This document shows, piece by piece, positions 37,938 through 51,543 of a stretch of DNA of 64,000 bases. The notes under the pieces were generated by a model. It saw nothing but the letters and a program-made list of their open reading frames with translations. It was not told the origin of the DNA and searched no databases. Origin of the DNA: Ifrita kowaldi (Eukaryota; Chordata; Aves; Passeriformes; Cinclosomatidae); assembly GCA_013398055.1 (NCBI GenBank), contig VZRS01004060.1:536761-600760 (forward strand), given 5' to 3'. Each line of letters opens with the position of its first letter. Within the stretch, counting starts at the first letter, position 1. A program made the position numbers and the translations under genes.

Positions 37938-38148
37938 TTGCTAGGAAAAGGTTCTTTACCCAGAGGGAATTTGGGCACTGGAACAGGCTCCCCAGGTCAG
38001 AGCCCCAAGCCTGAGAGAGTTCAGAAGCATTTGGACAAAGCTCTCAGGCATGTGAGGGGATTTTTGGGGTGTCCTGTGCAGGGCCAGGGGTTGTACTCAA
38101 TGACCCTTGCAGGTCTCTTCCAGCTTAGAATATTTTGGATTCTATGCA
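37938..38148 (+). mobile_element. CR1 LINE 3' fragment, divergent subfamily
   Basis: It starts tgctaggaaaaggttcttta, contains aagcatttggacaaagctct, and ends agaatattttggattctatg. It matches the copy at 6437-6659. Confidence 0.8.
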
Positions 38149-38892
38149 CAACTCATATCAAGTCTAAACCTTGAGTGCCAAGCCCATAGCTTGTTATAAC
38201 ACAGGTTAGTTTGGGGGGGTATCAATTCTTTCCCAATCACATCTCCAAAATAATTAATGAATTACGTAAAAGTAAAATAACACTTTCATAGCATAGAATA
38301 AAAGACACACAATCTCCTTGCAGTTCAGCACCTTACCCCCTTCCTGCCTACTGCACCCTCTTTTTTCATTTTTCAGGCAGGTTCCTTTCCATTTTATGTT
38401 TTTTAGCTGCTGCTGTTGTCAGCCAGGCTGGGACTGCCTTTCTGTCAGCCTTTGGGGACACAATCTTTCAGTATCAGTTTCTCAGCTTGTGCCTGTGACT
38501 GCCAGGGCTCAGAAACAGCAGCAGTGCTGCAACAAATGAATAAATAACAGTGATAAACTTGTAATTCCCACCCAGGCTGGTAAACAATTCACAAATGGGA
38601 AGGATACCAGAACACAAGGTTTGGGCTTAAAAAGGTTGAGAAACTCCTGTTTAGACACAGTGTAGATCATTTGATCACACTTTGGAGTAAATTCACAATT
38701 CGTTTAGTTAAGTGTGGTTTGCTTAGAGTACAGCCCCAAAAAAGGATTGCAGCAACAGTTAACAGGCACAAAGACAAGAGCTTTCATTCTCTGACCAGAA
38801 AGCAAATTTTAAAACCAAACCAAGAAGCACTTATGTAGTTAAACGCAGACCTTGCTTCCTGCTGGGTTCAATATTCTCCCTTCTTCCCCAGA

Positions 38893-39098
38893 TTTTAAGG
38901 AGAAATTCTTTACTGTGAGGCCTTTCACAGGTTTCCCAGAGGAGCTGAGTCTGATCCAACCCTGGAAGTGTTCCAGGCTAGGTTGGATTAGGCTTGGAGC
39001 AACCTGGGATAGTTGAAGGTGTCCCTGCCCATGTCAGGGGAGTTGGAAGAATATGTTCTTTGACATCATTTCCAACCCAAACCATTCCGTGATTCCAG
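38893..39098 (+). mobile_element. CR1 LINE 3' fragment
   Basis: It contains aaggagaaattctttactgt, gttggattaggcttggagca and ccattccgtgattcca. Confidence 0.83.
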
Positions 39099-40589
39099 GC
39101 TGTGTGTTCCAGCTGAGGGTTAGCTGTGGCATGGCCAGAGGGAGAAACCTGAAATCAGGAGGGTTTTCCCACCAACTCCACCCCCAGCAGACAGTTTTAT
39201 CCTTTCCCCCAGGCCCAGCTGATAGGACCTGGAACAGAGCGTGGTTCCTGCAATCTTTAGCAGGAGGAAGTTTCCCCTGTCCCAGTAAGCACATCCATGA
39301 ATGATCAAAGGTTTGGAATGCTGCCCACACAGCAGAGATTGACACCCAGGAGAGCAGCCTTTCCTTGGTGCTGACAGATTGCCATTTAACCAGCGAGTAC
39401 GGAGAGCAAGTGTTCCTGTCCTCAGTCACCACGGAGAGACAAGGTTAACATTCCAAGTGATGGAGTGCAGCGCAGATTTCCCCACGCCACAGACCCAGGA
39501 CTCCACACCACATTTGAAAACACTTTAATTTCAGTGATGGATACAGGGAGCTCACTTTCCAGGCTGTGAACTCTTGACAGCTCCTCAGTTTAATACATCA
39601 GGAAAAGATTTACACCCCCTCACCCAACTCCCATCCACCTGAAGGAAAGAAAAACGTATATTTGGAGGAGACAAAAGAGGAGGGGAGGTATTTTATTGCA
39701 CTAGATGTCTTTTACAAGGGAAGTATTTTCAGCCATCTGCTCTAATTATTCCTCCTGTATTGGCCACCATCTTCATGCAACAATAGAAATAATTATCTCC
39801 TCAAGGGCAGGAAAAAAAATATTTACAGAAACAAACAAAAGTTGATTATCTTTAGCTCCTAGGGAAAAAAAGAAACAAGCTACTTCTTAATGAAGGAGCA
39901 ATTAGGAAGGTGGGTAGAACATCTATAATTAAACCAGACAAATTGGTCCAGGCCCCTCCCTCCTACACATACTTGAAAGGGATGCAAATGCAAGTCATTT
40001 GCTACAGTCAGTAGAATTAACAAGCAAAATGCTGTCCAGTGCCCAAAGAAGCTGAACCTGTCCCTTGGCATCATTCCCTGCCTCTCCTGCTTGTCACACC
40101 TCTAACCCTTTGCCAAATTAACTGAAAAATACTCACCACAACTGTAAAGCAATGAAATTTCAATTGGCATGCGGAGGTCTTCCTCTGTATAACAGCATCC
40201 CCGAGACTGTTGCAGGATTCTCACTCATCCTGTTGTTCAAGAACAGCCTCCTGCCCGCACTTCACCTCTCAGTGTTAAAGAAAGTGGTTTTTCTATATAA
40301 ACCAATACCACAGGACTTTTGCAATTGTCTTTTTATTCCCTGCAGTGTATAAGAGTTTTGTTCACTGAGAGAATGAAGGCATATATACAGCTTTGTTGGG
40401 GGGGTCATCCCAAAGGAAACTGAAAATATCTTACACTGTGCAAAAACAAGTATAAAGCAACTAGAAAAATTATTCTCTCTACTAAGAGCACAGTGCAATG
40501 CCTCATTTTGTAAACAAATATATGGAATTTGACTTTCAAAAATAAATTAGTAGAATTTAACTGTCTGTGCTATGAAATCAGTGAATGGG

Positions 40590-40775
40590 CAGACTGAAGC
40601 TCGTCAAGGAACAGGCTGATCAGGGAAGTGGTGGGTTCATCATCCCTGGAAGTGTTCAAAAAATGCTTAGATGTGGCACCTGGGGACATGGTTTAGTGGT
40701 GGACCTGGCAGTACTGGGGAAATGGACATGATGACCTTGGAGATCTTTTCCAAAGTAAATAATTCTGTGATTTTT
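40590..40775 (+). mobile_element. CR1 LINE 3' fragment, 'ggacatggtttagtggtgg' subfamily
   Basis: It contains catccctggaagtgttcaaa and ggggacatggtttagtggtg, and ends aataattctgtgattttt. Confidence 0.8.
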
Positions 40776-41313
40776 AAGACTGAATTTCCAAGGGCTCTCC
40801 AAGAAATCTCAGGACAAAGGGCACCACTTAATGCTCATTACAGGTGCAAACAACTACCAGGAAAGAGCTGAAAACCAGCACTGTGGGAACACTTCTTTAA
40901 GGGACTTCTCCCCCATGTCAAAAAGGCCAATTTTCACTATTAAAAAAAAAAAAAGGAAACAAGCCAGATATTAACAATTACCATTATTTGCAGGGTTTCT
41001 CTTGACTATCCAGCCATTCCAGAGAAGTTGCCTTCAAATATTTAAGTAGCCTTTGCTGAGTTTCTTTGGAAATCAGAATGCCAAAACAGTCTAGTGGATC
41101 CTACAATGTGCTCAGCAGCACCTTAAAGGACTTTCACTCATGTGCACATCACTACAGTGCTCCAAATTTGCCATTGGTCGAGGCATTTCCAAGCTGGATG
41201 TGAGGGAGAAGAAAGAAAGTGAGAAAGGAGAACCTCTGGAAAAGTTTGAAATGAAAAAATCTACTTTCATCCTCTCAGGGAAAGCGCCTCATTAACCTTT
41301 ATCACTTTGATTT

Positions 41314-41402
41314 CATCGAATCACGGAATATCCAGAGTTGGAAGGGTTCCACAAGGATCACTGAGTCCTGGCCCTGGTCAGGACACCCCAAAAATCCCAT
41401 CC
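41314..41402 (-). mobile_element. Short CR1 3' end (minus)
   Basis: It starts tcgaatcacggaatatccag, with gttggaagggttccacaagg and the reverse view of the 6437/37938 subfamily (caggacaccccaaaaatccc). Confidence 0.72.
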
Positions 41403-41559
41403 ATGGGTAACCTGAGCAGACACTGGTAACCAAACTGGGCAACAAAGGCAGAGATGATGGGACTGTCTTCTTCTGGTTTCTGAAATAAATGTTTCCAAAA
41501 ATGGCAGAAATTTTTTTGCTCAAGTCACAAATCGCTAAGGAAGTAGCCTTTGACATTAA

Positions 41560-41640
41560 AAAACAAACAAACAAATAAACAAATAAGACCACCCCCCAAA
41601 AAAAACCAAAAAAAAACCCCTAAAAACCCAAAAAAACCAG
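41560..41640 (+). repeat. A-rich low-complexity tract with (CAAA)n
   Basis: Runs of aaacaaacaaacaaataaac followed by A and C homopolymers. Confidence 0.85.
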
Positions 41641-43826
41641 GAGAAGGCAAGATATCTAGAGAACTATACACTGTAAAAAATTAGTCATTTATGCCAGAAG
41701 ACAACATTATCCCCAAGAAGACTAGAAGGAACCGTAGCTATGAATAAACCATGGATGGAAATGAGCAGAATGCTTCTGAATATACCTGCATGGAGAGTCT
41801 GTAACAGGCTGCCAGAGAGAGTAGGAGACAAGCTCGGTTTTCCCTAATAACTTAGCATTCTTGACATGACTGCCTGGGACAGAACAAGCCTGGAACATAA
41901 CCCAGCAAACCAATTCCAAGGCCATAAGGTGATATTTATATCACTGTCTGTCTGCATCATCTGCTGCTGTGTAACTTCTCTTTACCCATTACTCCAGCTT
42001 CAAAATGCAGGTGGGGTTATCCCACCGGACCCCTCTTTAATTACTCCCATAAGCATTGGTACAACAGGGATCAGGGCTGGGCTCATGGTTGGACACGTAA
42101 TGCATTATCCAATATCATTATTTTTAACTGAGTCTGCTTGTACCCTGAGTTAAAAATAAAGGATTAGTTTTCGCCTTTTCTTATTTGTTTTAATTTTAGC
42201 TGTCCTGCAGAAATCTTTCTGACTTCTGCTGAGTTGCACAGGCACGAGAAGGGAAGAATCTGGCTGGGCATGTTCTCTATGGGACTGATGAATGACCCTA
42301 GTCTCTCCCAAACTATTAGAGGATAAATCTGTTTACACACAAAAAATTGACCTGGGCTGGTGAGGTGGGACTAGAACCAGGAAACTGGCATGTCCCAGAG
42401 GTAAAAATGCATTTGCAGCCAAGAGCATTAGTAACTCAAGACCATAAACAAGCCACAGCATCATTAATTACTCAGACAGGGGCAGCCGCAGAAGCAGTGA
42501 GAAGACCCAAAAGCCAACTGTAAATAGTTCATCGAGCTGATTAGTTCAGGAAAAAAATGAGTGGGCAGTTTTGGAGGTCAGAGGCCATGGCACAAGTCAG
42601 TCTCAAGCCAATTTGCAACTGGACAATGGCATGAGAAACAGCTTAATTCCTGTTTAAAAAAAAAAACCAAAACAACCCCAAACAAAACCAGCAAAGCCAC
42701 TTAAAAAACGACCAGCAAAAAGAAAAAGGTTTATTCAGCAGGGGAGTAATCACTGCAATTTCGAAGCACAGAAGGTAAGGCTCCTTGGTGCAGAGGTATT
42801 TAATTAAAGACACAGAGGATTAGTTAAATCTAATGGTGTTTTTATAGCGAGGGCACTGAAAAGACATCACTGCTGTCAGGGGGACTTATCCCAGGTATAG
42901 ATGAGCCACCTTCGTACACACAGGCAACAAAACTCACCCAAATTCTGTGTGAAATACCAAATAATGGAGGGATATGAACACTATTAATCCAGTCCATAAT
43001 TAACCAAACCATGAGACCTCTGGGAAGGTCCCTGTGTCTTTACCACATTCACATGAGGACCAAAATGTTGCTCTTGGGTCTCTCAGGGTCATGGTGGGAG
43101 GATGAGCCTAAAATCAGAAATCTCAATTTCAAATATTGAAGAAAACACCTTGGGAAGCAGAGGGACTGTCTGGGAGCACATGAAGAGCCCTGTTTCATGG
43201 AATGCATATTTTCTGCCTGGTAACTCCTTGCTGATTCACAAGAATCTTTCATGTTCATTTACAGCCTGATATTCAGAGACAAATTATTTATTACAGTGGA
43301 AACTATCCTTATGCAGAGTTTTAAGCCCAACTTGCCTGACAATCCTGTGAGCGTAAACACATTGCAGAATTCAGTGTGACCTTCCAGTTTAGATACAACA
43401 GAACTGAGTTTTCCTTTCCAGAACACTGTTAAAGGGCACACATAATTTACACATCTCTCTAAACCAGCGATTTCTCAGAGTACAGAGGCTTCTCAGACAA
43501 ACTAGGAACAGCAATTTAATGGTAATGAGAAAATTACAGCATCAAGTTGTTTACACAAGCAGGATAACCAAACCTGGTGACTGTGTTAGCCTTTGCACTG
43601 TGCAAATATTGCCTCCCAATTGAATGATCTTGAGTTACACTTGCTAATCTGAGAGCAAATATTGCAAATGCAAAGATCAGCTCAACAATTTGCTGACCAC
43701 CTGCAGGAAAAGTAAGCAAATTATGTGCTTATGTGTCAGCAAGCAGGATTTCTGAATGGGTGCTACAGCAAATGGGGTGGGAGGAGTGAGGCTCGTCCAC
43801 CCCAACGGTGCCAGTGAGAGATGATT

Positions 43827-43912
43827 ATTTTTTTGTTTGTTTGTTTGGGTTTGTTTGTTGTTTTTGTTTTTTGTTGTTGTTGTTGTTGTTGTTGGGTTTT
43901 TTTGGTTTTTTG
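43827..43912 (+). repeat. T/G-rich tract with (GTTT)n and (GTT)n
   Basis: It has gtttgtttgtttgggtttg followed by about eight GTT units at 43872-43895, directly before a minus-strand CR1. Confidence 0.93.
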
Positions 43913-43934
43913 ATCAGGCAGGAAGATAAACAAG

Positions 43935-44190
43935 ATCACAGAGTAGTTTGAGATGGAAGAGACCTCTGGAGATCATTTGGTCCTAGCCCCTTGCCAAGGC
44001 AGGGTCACCCAGAGCAGGAGACACAGGAACAGCCCCAGGTGGGTTTGGAATGTCTCCAGAGAGGGAGCTCCATGCCCTCCCTGGGCAGCTGCTCCAGTGC
44101 CATGACACCCTCAGTGTAAAGAAGTTCATCCTCAATCTAAGGTGGAACTCCTTGTGTTTTAGGCCCCTTGTAAGAGTCCCGAGTCAGCTG
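43935..44190 (-). mobile_element. CR1 LINE 3' fragment (minus)
   Basis: It starts gatcacagagtagtttgaga and contains gagacctctggagatcattt, agggagctccatgccctccc and ggtggaactccttgtgtttt. Confidence 0.8.
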
Positions 44191-44657
44191 TGAAGGTCAG
44201 AGCACTGGTGTGGGACCCAGCCTCTGACTTTCCCACAGCTCCCATGGAAACACGGGGAATACAGGAGAACTGATACACAAACCATCTCCACTGCAAACCT
44301 GGCTTGCAGGGGGGTTTGCAGTGATGTACCAGGCAAAGACTGAAAAGTGCTAGGAAGAGGGCAAACTCTGTATGTAGGCTACAGCTTGAGCTGTCCTATG
44401 CATAAAATACAGCAACCAGACAGCAGAACCACACAATCCAAGGACAAACATTGATTCTGCCTTAATTGCATCCACATCTCCTCAACCAAAGCATCAGGGC
44501 CATTGACTATTAATGGGCTCGACCATCTACCCAGGGTAGGATCTGATGCACAGCAGCAGCATTCAGAATTGTCCCTGCCTCACAGGGATAATTGCAGGTC
44601 TAATGAGGCGTAAAGGGTTTGGCCAGCAGTGGAGGCACAGTCAGCTCTCCAAGGTGC

Positions 44658-45030
44658 ATCACAGAATGGGAATGGTTTGGGTTGGAGGGTCCTTAAAGCT
44701 CGAATGGGAATGGTTTGGGTTGGAAGGGTCCTTACAGCTCATCCTATTCCACCCCTTGCCATGGGCAGGGACACCTTCCACTACCCCACATTGCTCCAAG
44801 CCCCGTCCAACCAGGTCTTGGACACTGCTGGCATTGAGCAGCAACAGCTACTCCAGACAACTGTGCCAGGGCCTCACCACCCTTTAGCAAAGAATTTATT
44901 CACAATATCTAATCTAAAAAAACTTTTAGCTTAAGGCAATTCTCCCTTGTCCTATTCCTCCATGCCCTTGTGAAGAGTCCCTCTCCAGCCTTCCTCTAAG
45001 CCTCCTTTAAGTCTGAAAAAATCATTTCCT
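44658..45030 (-). mobile_element. CR1 LINE 3' fragment (minus) with internal tandem duplication
   Basis: It starts catcacagaatgggaatggt, then repeats the first 38 bp (units 44664-44701 and 44702-44739). It continues through ttgccatgggcagggacacc and cttgtcctattcctccatgc-like sequence. Confidence 0.87.
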
Positions 45031-46961
45031 CTCACGTTGTGCTATAGAGATGCAGGATTTGGGACTCCCAGCAGCCACCAAGACTTTCCTGCTCCCATAG
45101 ACGTGTGTGGCAGTGGCCAACAGTGCTGGTATCTGACTTCTGCGACGGAGACAATCCTGCACCTGTCCCTCAGGTAGAGAATCTCACCCTGCACAGCTGT
45201 TATTTCAGCAGTGTGAGCTTTTGGAACAGCTCCTCCCCAGCTGTGAGCTTTCGGAGCCCGCTTTCAAACTCAGCGTCCTGTTTAGCTTTAGCACATCAAC
45301 AACATGCTGCCTTCTGCCTATCAGTGTGCATTATCTGCTGCTCTAATGTATCATGTACTGAGCCACAGCATCATTACAGGTAAGTGCTCAGGTTTAAATG
45401 CAAACATAATTGCATAATGTGGTACAGCCAGGAAGAATAATGCAGGAAATAGAGCCAGCTCCATCTGATAGTGCAATCTGACTGGAACGCCGGCCCTTCG
45501 GATCAAACGCGCAGCCCAGATGGGGCAACCAAGAATAAAAGTGCTTCATGGTATCTTTATTGTCATCACCAAAAACACTTATCTGCCACAAAGGTAAAAA
45601 GGTGAAGATGGGACTTGTACAGAAAAGGTCACGGAAGCAACAGGATATCACTGGGTTATGGGGGCAAGGAAGATGCCATGCCTCAGCAAAGGCCACCTTT
45701 CCACTCCAAGCTGAATTTGCCAGTTCCTAATGGGAATCTGAGCACTGAGTGGCATTTAAAACACTGGGAACACCCACGCCATTTTCCTGCAGTCAGGAGT
45801 GTCTATTCAGCTGTGATAAATCCAGATAAAGCCTCTGACCCTTCTGTGCAAGGAGCTGCACAAAGACAGGAGAACAATCCCAGCACAAGACGCCTTCCAA
45901 ATGAGAACATGTCTGCAGCAGATATGTACACTTTAATACATTTATTTTACGTAGCTAAACTTAGAACAGATTCTCTATGGAACAGCACTTTCATTTACTT
46001 AATTCTTTCTTTTTCAGTAGTTTGAGCTCCCAGTGGCACACGATAGATGATTTCAGGGGTGCAGACAGCACCACAACAGAACCCAGAAGGCAACTGAAGT
46101 TAATTTAGTGCACTTTGAACCCCTTGCCCTGAATAAGAACGCCTCCACTGAAGAGAGCATCACACACGTCATGGGACAGTAACCACTCTTGTCATTTCAA
46201 GAGGTTTTAGCCCAAACTTCATTCAAATCAGACAAAAAGATAAGAGCCTAGCGTGAGAGAGAACCTCTCCACCAACACACTGCCCTCTGAACTGAGAAGC
46301 CTTTGAGTTGAAAGCACAAACTGCTGTTGTTTGAGCTGTAAAGCCATGCCTCTGTCTGTAACAGGGCTGTAACAGCTCATCTTTGTTGGGAATGCAGATC
46401 CCCTGCAATAATGCACTCCATGGCCTTCACTCTCTGCCCTCCCACACATTTGTCTGCCTGTTAATTATTTGGCAGGATATAAAATCCAGGGTCCTTTTAC
46501 TCAAGGATCCCTGCTGGCACATCTTTACCCCTGTATCTGAATACATTCAAGTGCTAAAGGATGCAGATGTGTGCTAAGTAATATTCCAAAGGTGGATTTC
46601 ATTTTGGAGAGGGTTGGGTACCATCCTGGAGCACACACACAAATGAGGATGTAGGTAAAGGTGGAAACACCAGCTATCACACCTGGAGAAACTCACCCAG
46701 AATTGTTATCCATGATACCTGTTTTCAAATCCCTGATGTACCTGACAAGCCAGAAACTCCCTGTTCCAGACCTAAAATTGAACACTGGCTTGGGGCCCTG
46801 ACAGTGACCAGCATCTGCAGTCCTTTCAGCATGGATAAACCTCAATTTCTGCAACACTGTCTGGGCCATCTCAGCTTTGAAGCCACATTTTTAACACAGT
46901 GGCTCCCAAAAAGGCACTGCAGAGCAACAACTGCTCAACTTCTTCTGAACCAACTCATTTC

Positions 46962-47210
46962 AGAGAATCATGCAGTCACAAACTGGTTTTGGTGACAAAG
47001 GACCTTAAAAACCACTTAGATACAACTCTCTTCCAGAGGAAGGGACACCTTCCAGTATCTCGGGTTGCTCCAAGCCCTGTCCAACCTGGCCTGGGACACT
47101 TCCAGGGGTGGGGCAGCCACAGCTTCTCTGGGAACCTGTGTCAAGGCCTCGCCACCCTCACAGGGAAGGGTTTCTCCCTAATATCTAACCTAAATCTACC
47201 TCAGGTGGTC
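46962..47210 (-). mobile_element. CR1 LINE 3' fragment (minus)
   Basis: It starts tcagagaatcatgcagtcac, contains gttgctccaagccctgtcca and ggggtggggcagccacagct, and ends near ctaacctaaatctacctcag. Confidence 0.85.
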
Positions 47211-49162
47211 CATGTTGCCTTCCTGTGCCTGCCCTCACGGGTTTCCTGGTAAGCTCAGGGAAAAGCTCTCCTCAACACTAAAAGCAAAAACTGCACCTTC
47301 TACTCACCAAACACGGGTTGAGGCAGGAGGAAAGCTGCAAAAAAGGTGAATTAGAGAATGAAAGAGCAAGAGAGTGTGTGTGAAAGAGGGAGCACTGTAA
47401 CCCCTAGACGGGCAAAGCCAAGTCTGACCCTTGATCAGAATCCCAGACCCAGAGAAGATGTGTGAAAGCAGGAAAATAAATCAATAAGCAAACCAGCAAT
47501 CTCTTTCCTCAATTTTATTTGAGGAAGTTCAAATTTACCCAGCTCCTCACAAACTGTCTTTGGCTAAAATCACCGCTAACGAGCTCTGACATTTGAAATT
47601 TAACTGAATATGAGCTAACAGCTCCCAGCCCTCCACCACCCATGGAGCTGACTAGGGATATTTTGTTAAAGCCATAGACGGGGCTAAACTGAGCTTTACT
47701 GAGAAGACCCAGTGTTCAGGGCGAAGTGTTTATAGCACCCACTTCACCTGATGCTTCCCCGCCCTGGCACGTCTGCTTTTCTTCACAGGGGACCACAGAG
47801 CCCTCAGTCCCCTCAGCTCCTCCCCAGCCCCAGCGTAATTATTTGCTGATTTTTACGAGGTCCCCTTATGATCCCTTAATGAAGTCCTCTGCTCTGCAGC
47901 AATTCACGAGGACAGATTGGACACGAGGGGCTTCCACTTAGGGAGCTGCCAATCAGGGGATGGTCCCCAGCATTTATCGAGCAGTTGTTAAGTCAGTCTA
48001 TCACCCGGCTATTACAGGCTCATCACGAAAACGGCTCGCTTTTACTGGCAACCACATTAAATTAACCCTTTCCTTAGAGACAGGGGGAAGCCTCGAGTAG
48101 ATTCGTTGTGGCAAAGAGCTCTGGTTTTCCCTTCTGCTACAGCAATTATATTTTTAAGTTATTAATAAATGCTCTCTGAACTGAAATCTCCCTACTTTGG
48201 ATTTGTTTTTCCTCTACCTGTACAGCTAGTTCACATTTTCAGTCTATGCTGAACATTGTGATAGCACCAACAGTAACAAAATCAGGAAAAAAAATCAAAC
48301 TTAAAAAAAACCCCAGAACAATAAATACTGTTTGTCCTTTCTCCATTCCTTACTCTAAACTCTGTGCACAGAAGAAATCATGATACAAGATGATTGTCTT
48401 TCCATCCCTACCAGTGGTTTTCTACAAGACCAAATTTTTCAGTCTGTTGTTATCTTCAGGATTGAGGCACTTTTTTTTTCAAAGAAGCAAAACATAACTC
48501 TGCTCCCCTCCCACACACTTTATCCAAGGCTTCTTCTCACTTTTTGTGTGTGTGGTGGGACACCTGATCCTGCCCTCATGGCAGGAGGACAGGCCAGGCA
48601 CCAGACCCAGAACTTTAGAGCTACATCCATGGCCCAACCACATCAAGAATCCCTTCCATGATCCCACTCTGGGCAAGACTATGCCACTGAAGTCTCCCAA
48701 ATTTCAATAGAGGGTGACCACATGCCCAATCCTTGCTGGGTGCTGGGCCAGACCCCAGAAACATTTGGGAAGGGGTTGTAGGTCAGCCAATGCCTCTGGT
48801 ACGCAGAAAACACCGTGTGGATCTTCCAGTCCGCAGCGCTGCTCTGTTTGGGACTGGGGAGAGGAGACAAGTCAGATGGTGGCTTGGAGTCCTCTGTTGG
48901 TGACACAAGGAACTGAAAGGCCACATCTTTATTCCATGTCACACCACATGAAGGACAAGACCATCAGATATGTTAAGCCATGCTCCGAGGCAGAACAAGC
49001 CTGGGCTAGGTAGGTCTCCAAGTTGCTCAGCCCTTTTTCCATTAAATTCAAGATGGGCAGCTGGAGAAGGTGCAAGGCTTCGTCCAGCTTCACCCCGAGC
49101 CCAAGGCTGAGCACCCCAGCACAGTCCCAGGCATCCAACATTCCCACTCCCTTCCCCCAAAC

Positions 49163-49260
49163 TGAGACAAAGACAGGTTGAACGGGGCTTTGGGCACCCC
49201 AGTCTAGTGGAAAGATCTACATCTTTAAAGGCCTTTCCAACCCAAACCATTCTGTGACAC
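49163..49260 (+). mobile_element. Short CR1 3' end
   Basis: It contains acaggttgaacggggctttg and ends ttccaacccaaaccattctg tgac. Confidence 0.8.
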
Positions 49261-50069
49261 CGAGTCCCACAGATGGAGAACCAAAGCCATGGTTTCAAAC
49301 ACAGACAATCCTTCCCCCTCCAAAACTGCCTGCATGCCAAAGGAGTCAATTAGAGTCTCTGTCATAATTAAACAGAAAAGTGGCAGCAACACTCTGTGCA
49401 AGTCCCTGGCAGCAAGTGGAGAGGACATGAGCACAGTCACTCAGCTTCCCCACACCCTCCAGACCCTTATTGGAGCCTTCCCTTTGTACAGGAAGGGAAA
49501 TATTTGCTTTCTGTTCCCCGGAGGAGCACTTCCAAAATGGCTCATTTCACTCCAAATCTATTTCTCTTAAGGGTTGGGAGCAGGGATAAAAGGAGGTGGA
49601 GGAAGGAAAACAGCTCTCATTAAACTATGCCATGTTCAGTTCTGATTTCACACAGGTTTGTTTAAATGCCTATGGAAAAGCTTTGAGACGCTTTGGATTA
49701 CGGGGACTGGCATCCCATCCCGGGGATTATGGCATTCTATCCTAGGATATCTGGGGAGTAGTTTCCAATGAACCCCTAAGTGCAGCTGTATGAGTGGTGG
49801 GGAGAAGAGGGTTCCCTGGAAAGCCACTTACAGTTCAGGAAGTAATCTCCTCAGAGACATTAGAAAGATGGTAGGATTGAAAATAAAAAGAAGAGGCTTT
49901 TCAAAATGGGGGGGAATGATAAAGTTATAATTCAATCTTTCATTTTTGATCTGGCAGCAGGAGAGGAAAGAGTTAAACCTCAAATCAGGAAGCAAAAAGT
50001 TAAAGGAAAAAAAACCACCCCACAAGCACATCTCCTAAATTTCCCATTGCAGCCCAAGGCCGAGCCCAT

Positions 50070-50141
50070 TAAAAGAAAAAAAAAGAAAAGAAAGAAAGAA
50101 TGGAAAAAAAAAAAGAAAAACAGAGAAAGGAAGAAAAGCAA
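50070..50141 (+). repeat. Purine-rich (A/G) low-complexity tract
   Basis: Almost only A and G for 70 bp (aaaagaaaagaaagaaagaa...). A pyrimidine-rich tract of similar size follows at 50269-50340, so the two could pair weakly. Confidence 0.9.
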
Positions 50142-50268
50142 TTTTGCTTATCCTTTCCTCACACACCTAGCAGCCCCTTTTTCCTATTATTTATTTATTT
50201 ACCTTCCCCTCCCAGAGCAAGGCCCTTATTTTCTCATTTAGTCCAACAGAGATTGTCCTCCTGGAATG

Positions 50269-50340
50269 ACCTTTTTTTTTTCCTTTCTCCCTCTCTTTCC
50301 TCCTCTCCTCTTCCTCCCCCCTCCTCCCTGCTGCCTCCAG
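50269..50340 (+). repeat. Pyrimidine-rich (C/T) low-complexity tract
   Basis: Almost only C and T, with ctctcctcttcctcccccct; it codes nothing recognisable. Confidence 0.88.
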
Positions 50341-51147
50341 GCCATTGCCCTCGTGCCAGTAACTAGATAACACACTCTATCAGAGATTTTTTAAAAAATC
50401 ATTGCAAAGGCACTAGGGCTGATAGTGGCATCAATCCTTGCCTGACACGGGCTCGGGTCAACCATTTATCTCTTCACATTGCCTGTGGTTACTGGGGAGC
50501 CCATCTTGGTTCTCTACATCTTAACAACCTTGCAGATGGTACCTCCCTGCTCCAGCAGCCTCCGCACCCCAAGACTGGTTTTGTGGGTTTATTTTTATTA
50601 GTTTTTTTATGGACTGTTCCACTTCTTTTCTGTGAGGGTTTGGTGGGTTTTATTGCATTCCCCATCTCCTTCTGAAAATAGTACTGTGACCAAGATAACA
50701 GGTTAAGAAAACAGGGAATTTGGAGATGCAAGGGTAGGCTTGCTGGGCTGTTAAAAGTGCACATTTATGAAAATATACACAAAATATTATAGAGGAGTTT
50801 CATCTAGTCCTACTCCTGATGTCCCATCCTGTGTGATACGGCTATTTTGGGTTGGTTGCACTGCCAAAGGACCCAGGAGCCCTACTCACAGCCCATGACA
50901 ACATAAAATCAGGTTCTATCAGGATACTTGCTAATAAATCAAATTAAACTATTCCCAAACCTCAGCAAGTTGTGATGCCCATGGCCAGATAGAGGGTTCT
51001 GGTGTTTTGCACTCTCTGAATGGATACACAGGAATTAAATATCATATTGTATTATAATTCTTCCTCAAGTGGAGAAGAGGGCAGCTGTTTTATTAACTCA
51101 CTCCAAACAAACTCCATATTGAGCTGGAATCTGCTCTGTTCCTTCCC

Positions 51148-51277
51148 CATTCCTGGCAGTGTTCAGGGCAAGTTGGACAGGGCTTGGATCAACCTGGTTT
51201 AGTGAAAGGTGTCCCTGCCCATAACAGGGGATTGGGACTAGATGATCTTTCCAACCCAAACCATTCTGTGACTCTGA
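51148..51277 (+). mobile_element. Short CR1 3' end
   Basis: It contains attcctggcagtgttcaggg and caacctggtttagtgaaagg, and ends accattctgtgactctga. Confidence 0.83.
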
Positions 51278-51463
51278 TCCCCACCCTGCCTAACTACTCT
51301 CAGCCTGCTGTAGTGGTTTTCCTCATGGACTGCCAAGTATGAGCCCTTCATCCTCAAAAATGCACCCATCAAACATCCACACAACATGAGGACAGCATTA
51401 AAATGAGGTGAAAGAGCAGAGCCACTTCCCATCACTCGTAAACCTCACAGATGGACAACATCA

Positions 51464-51543
51464 AGAGCTGTCCCTGCCCATGGCAGGGGGTTGGAATGAG
51501 ATGATGTTTAAGGCCCCTTCCAACCCAAACCATTCTATGACTT
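51464..51543 (+). mobile_element. Short CR1 3' end
   Basis: It contains tgtccctgcccatggcaggg and ends accattctatgact. Confidence 0.83.
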
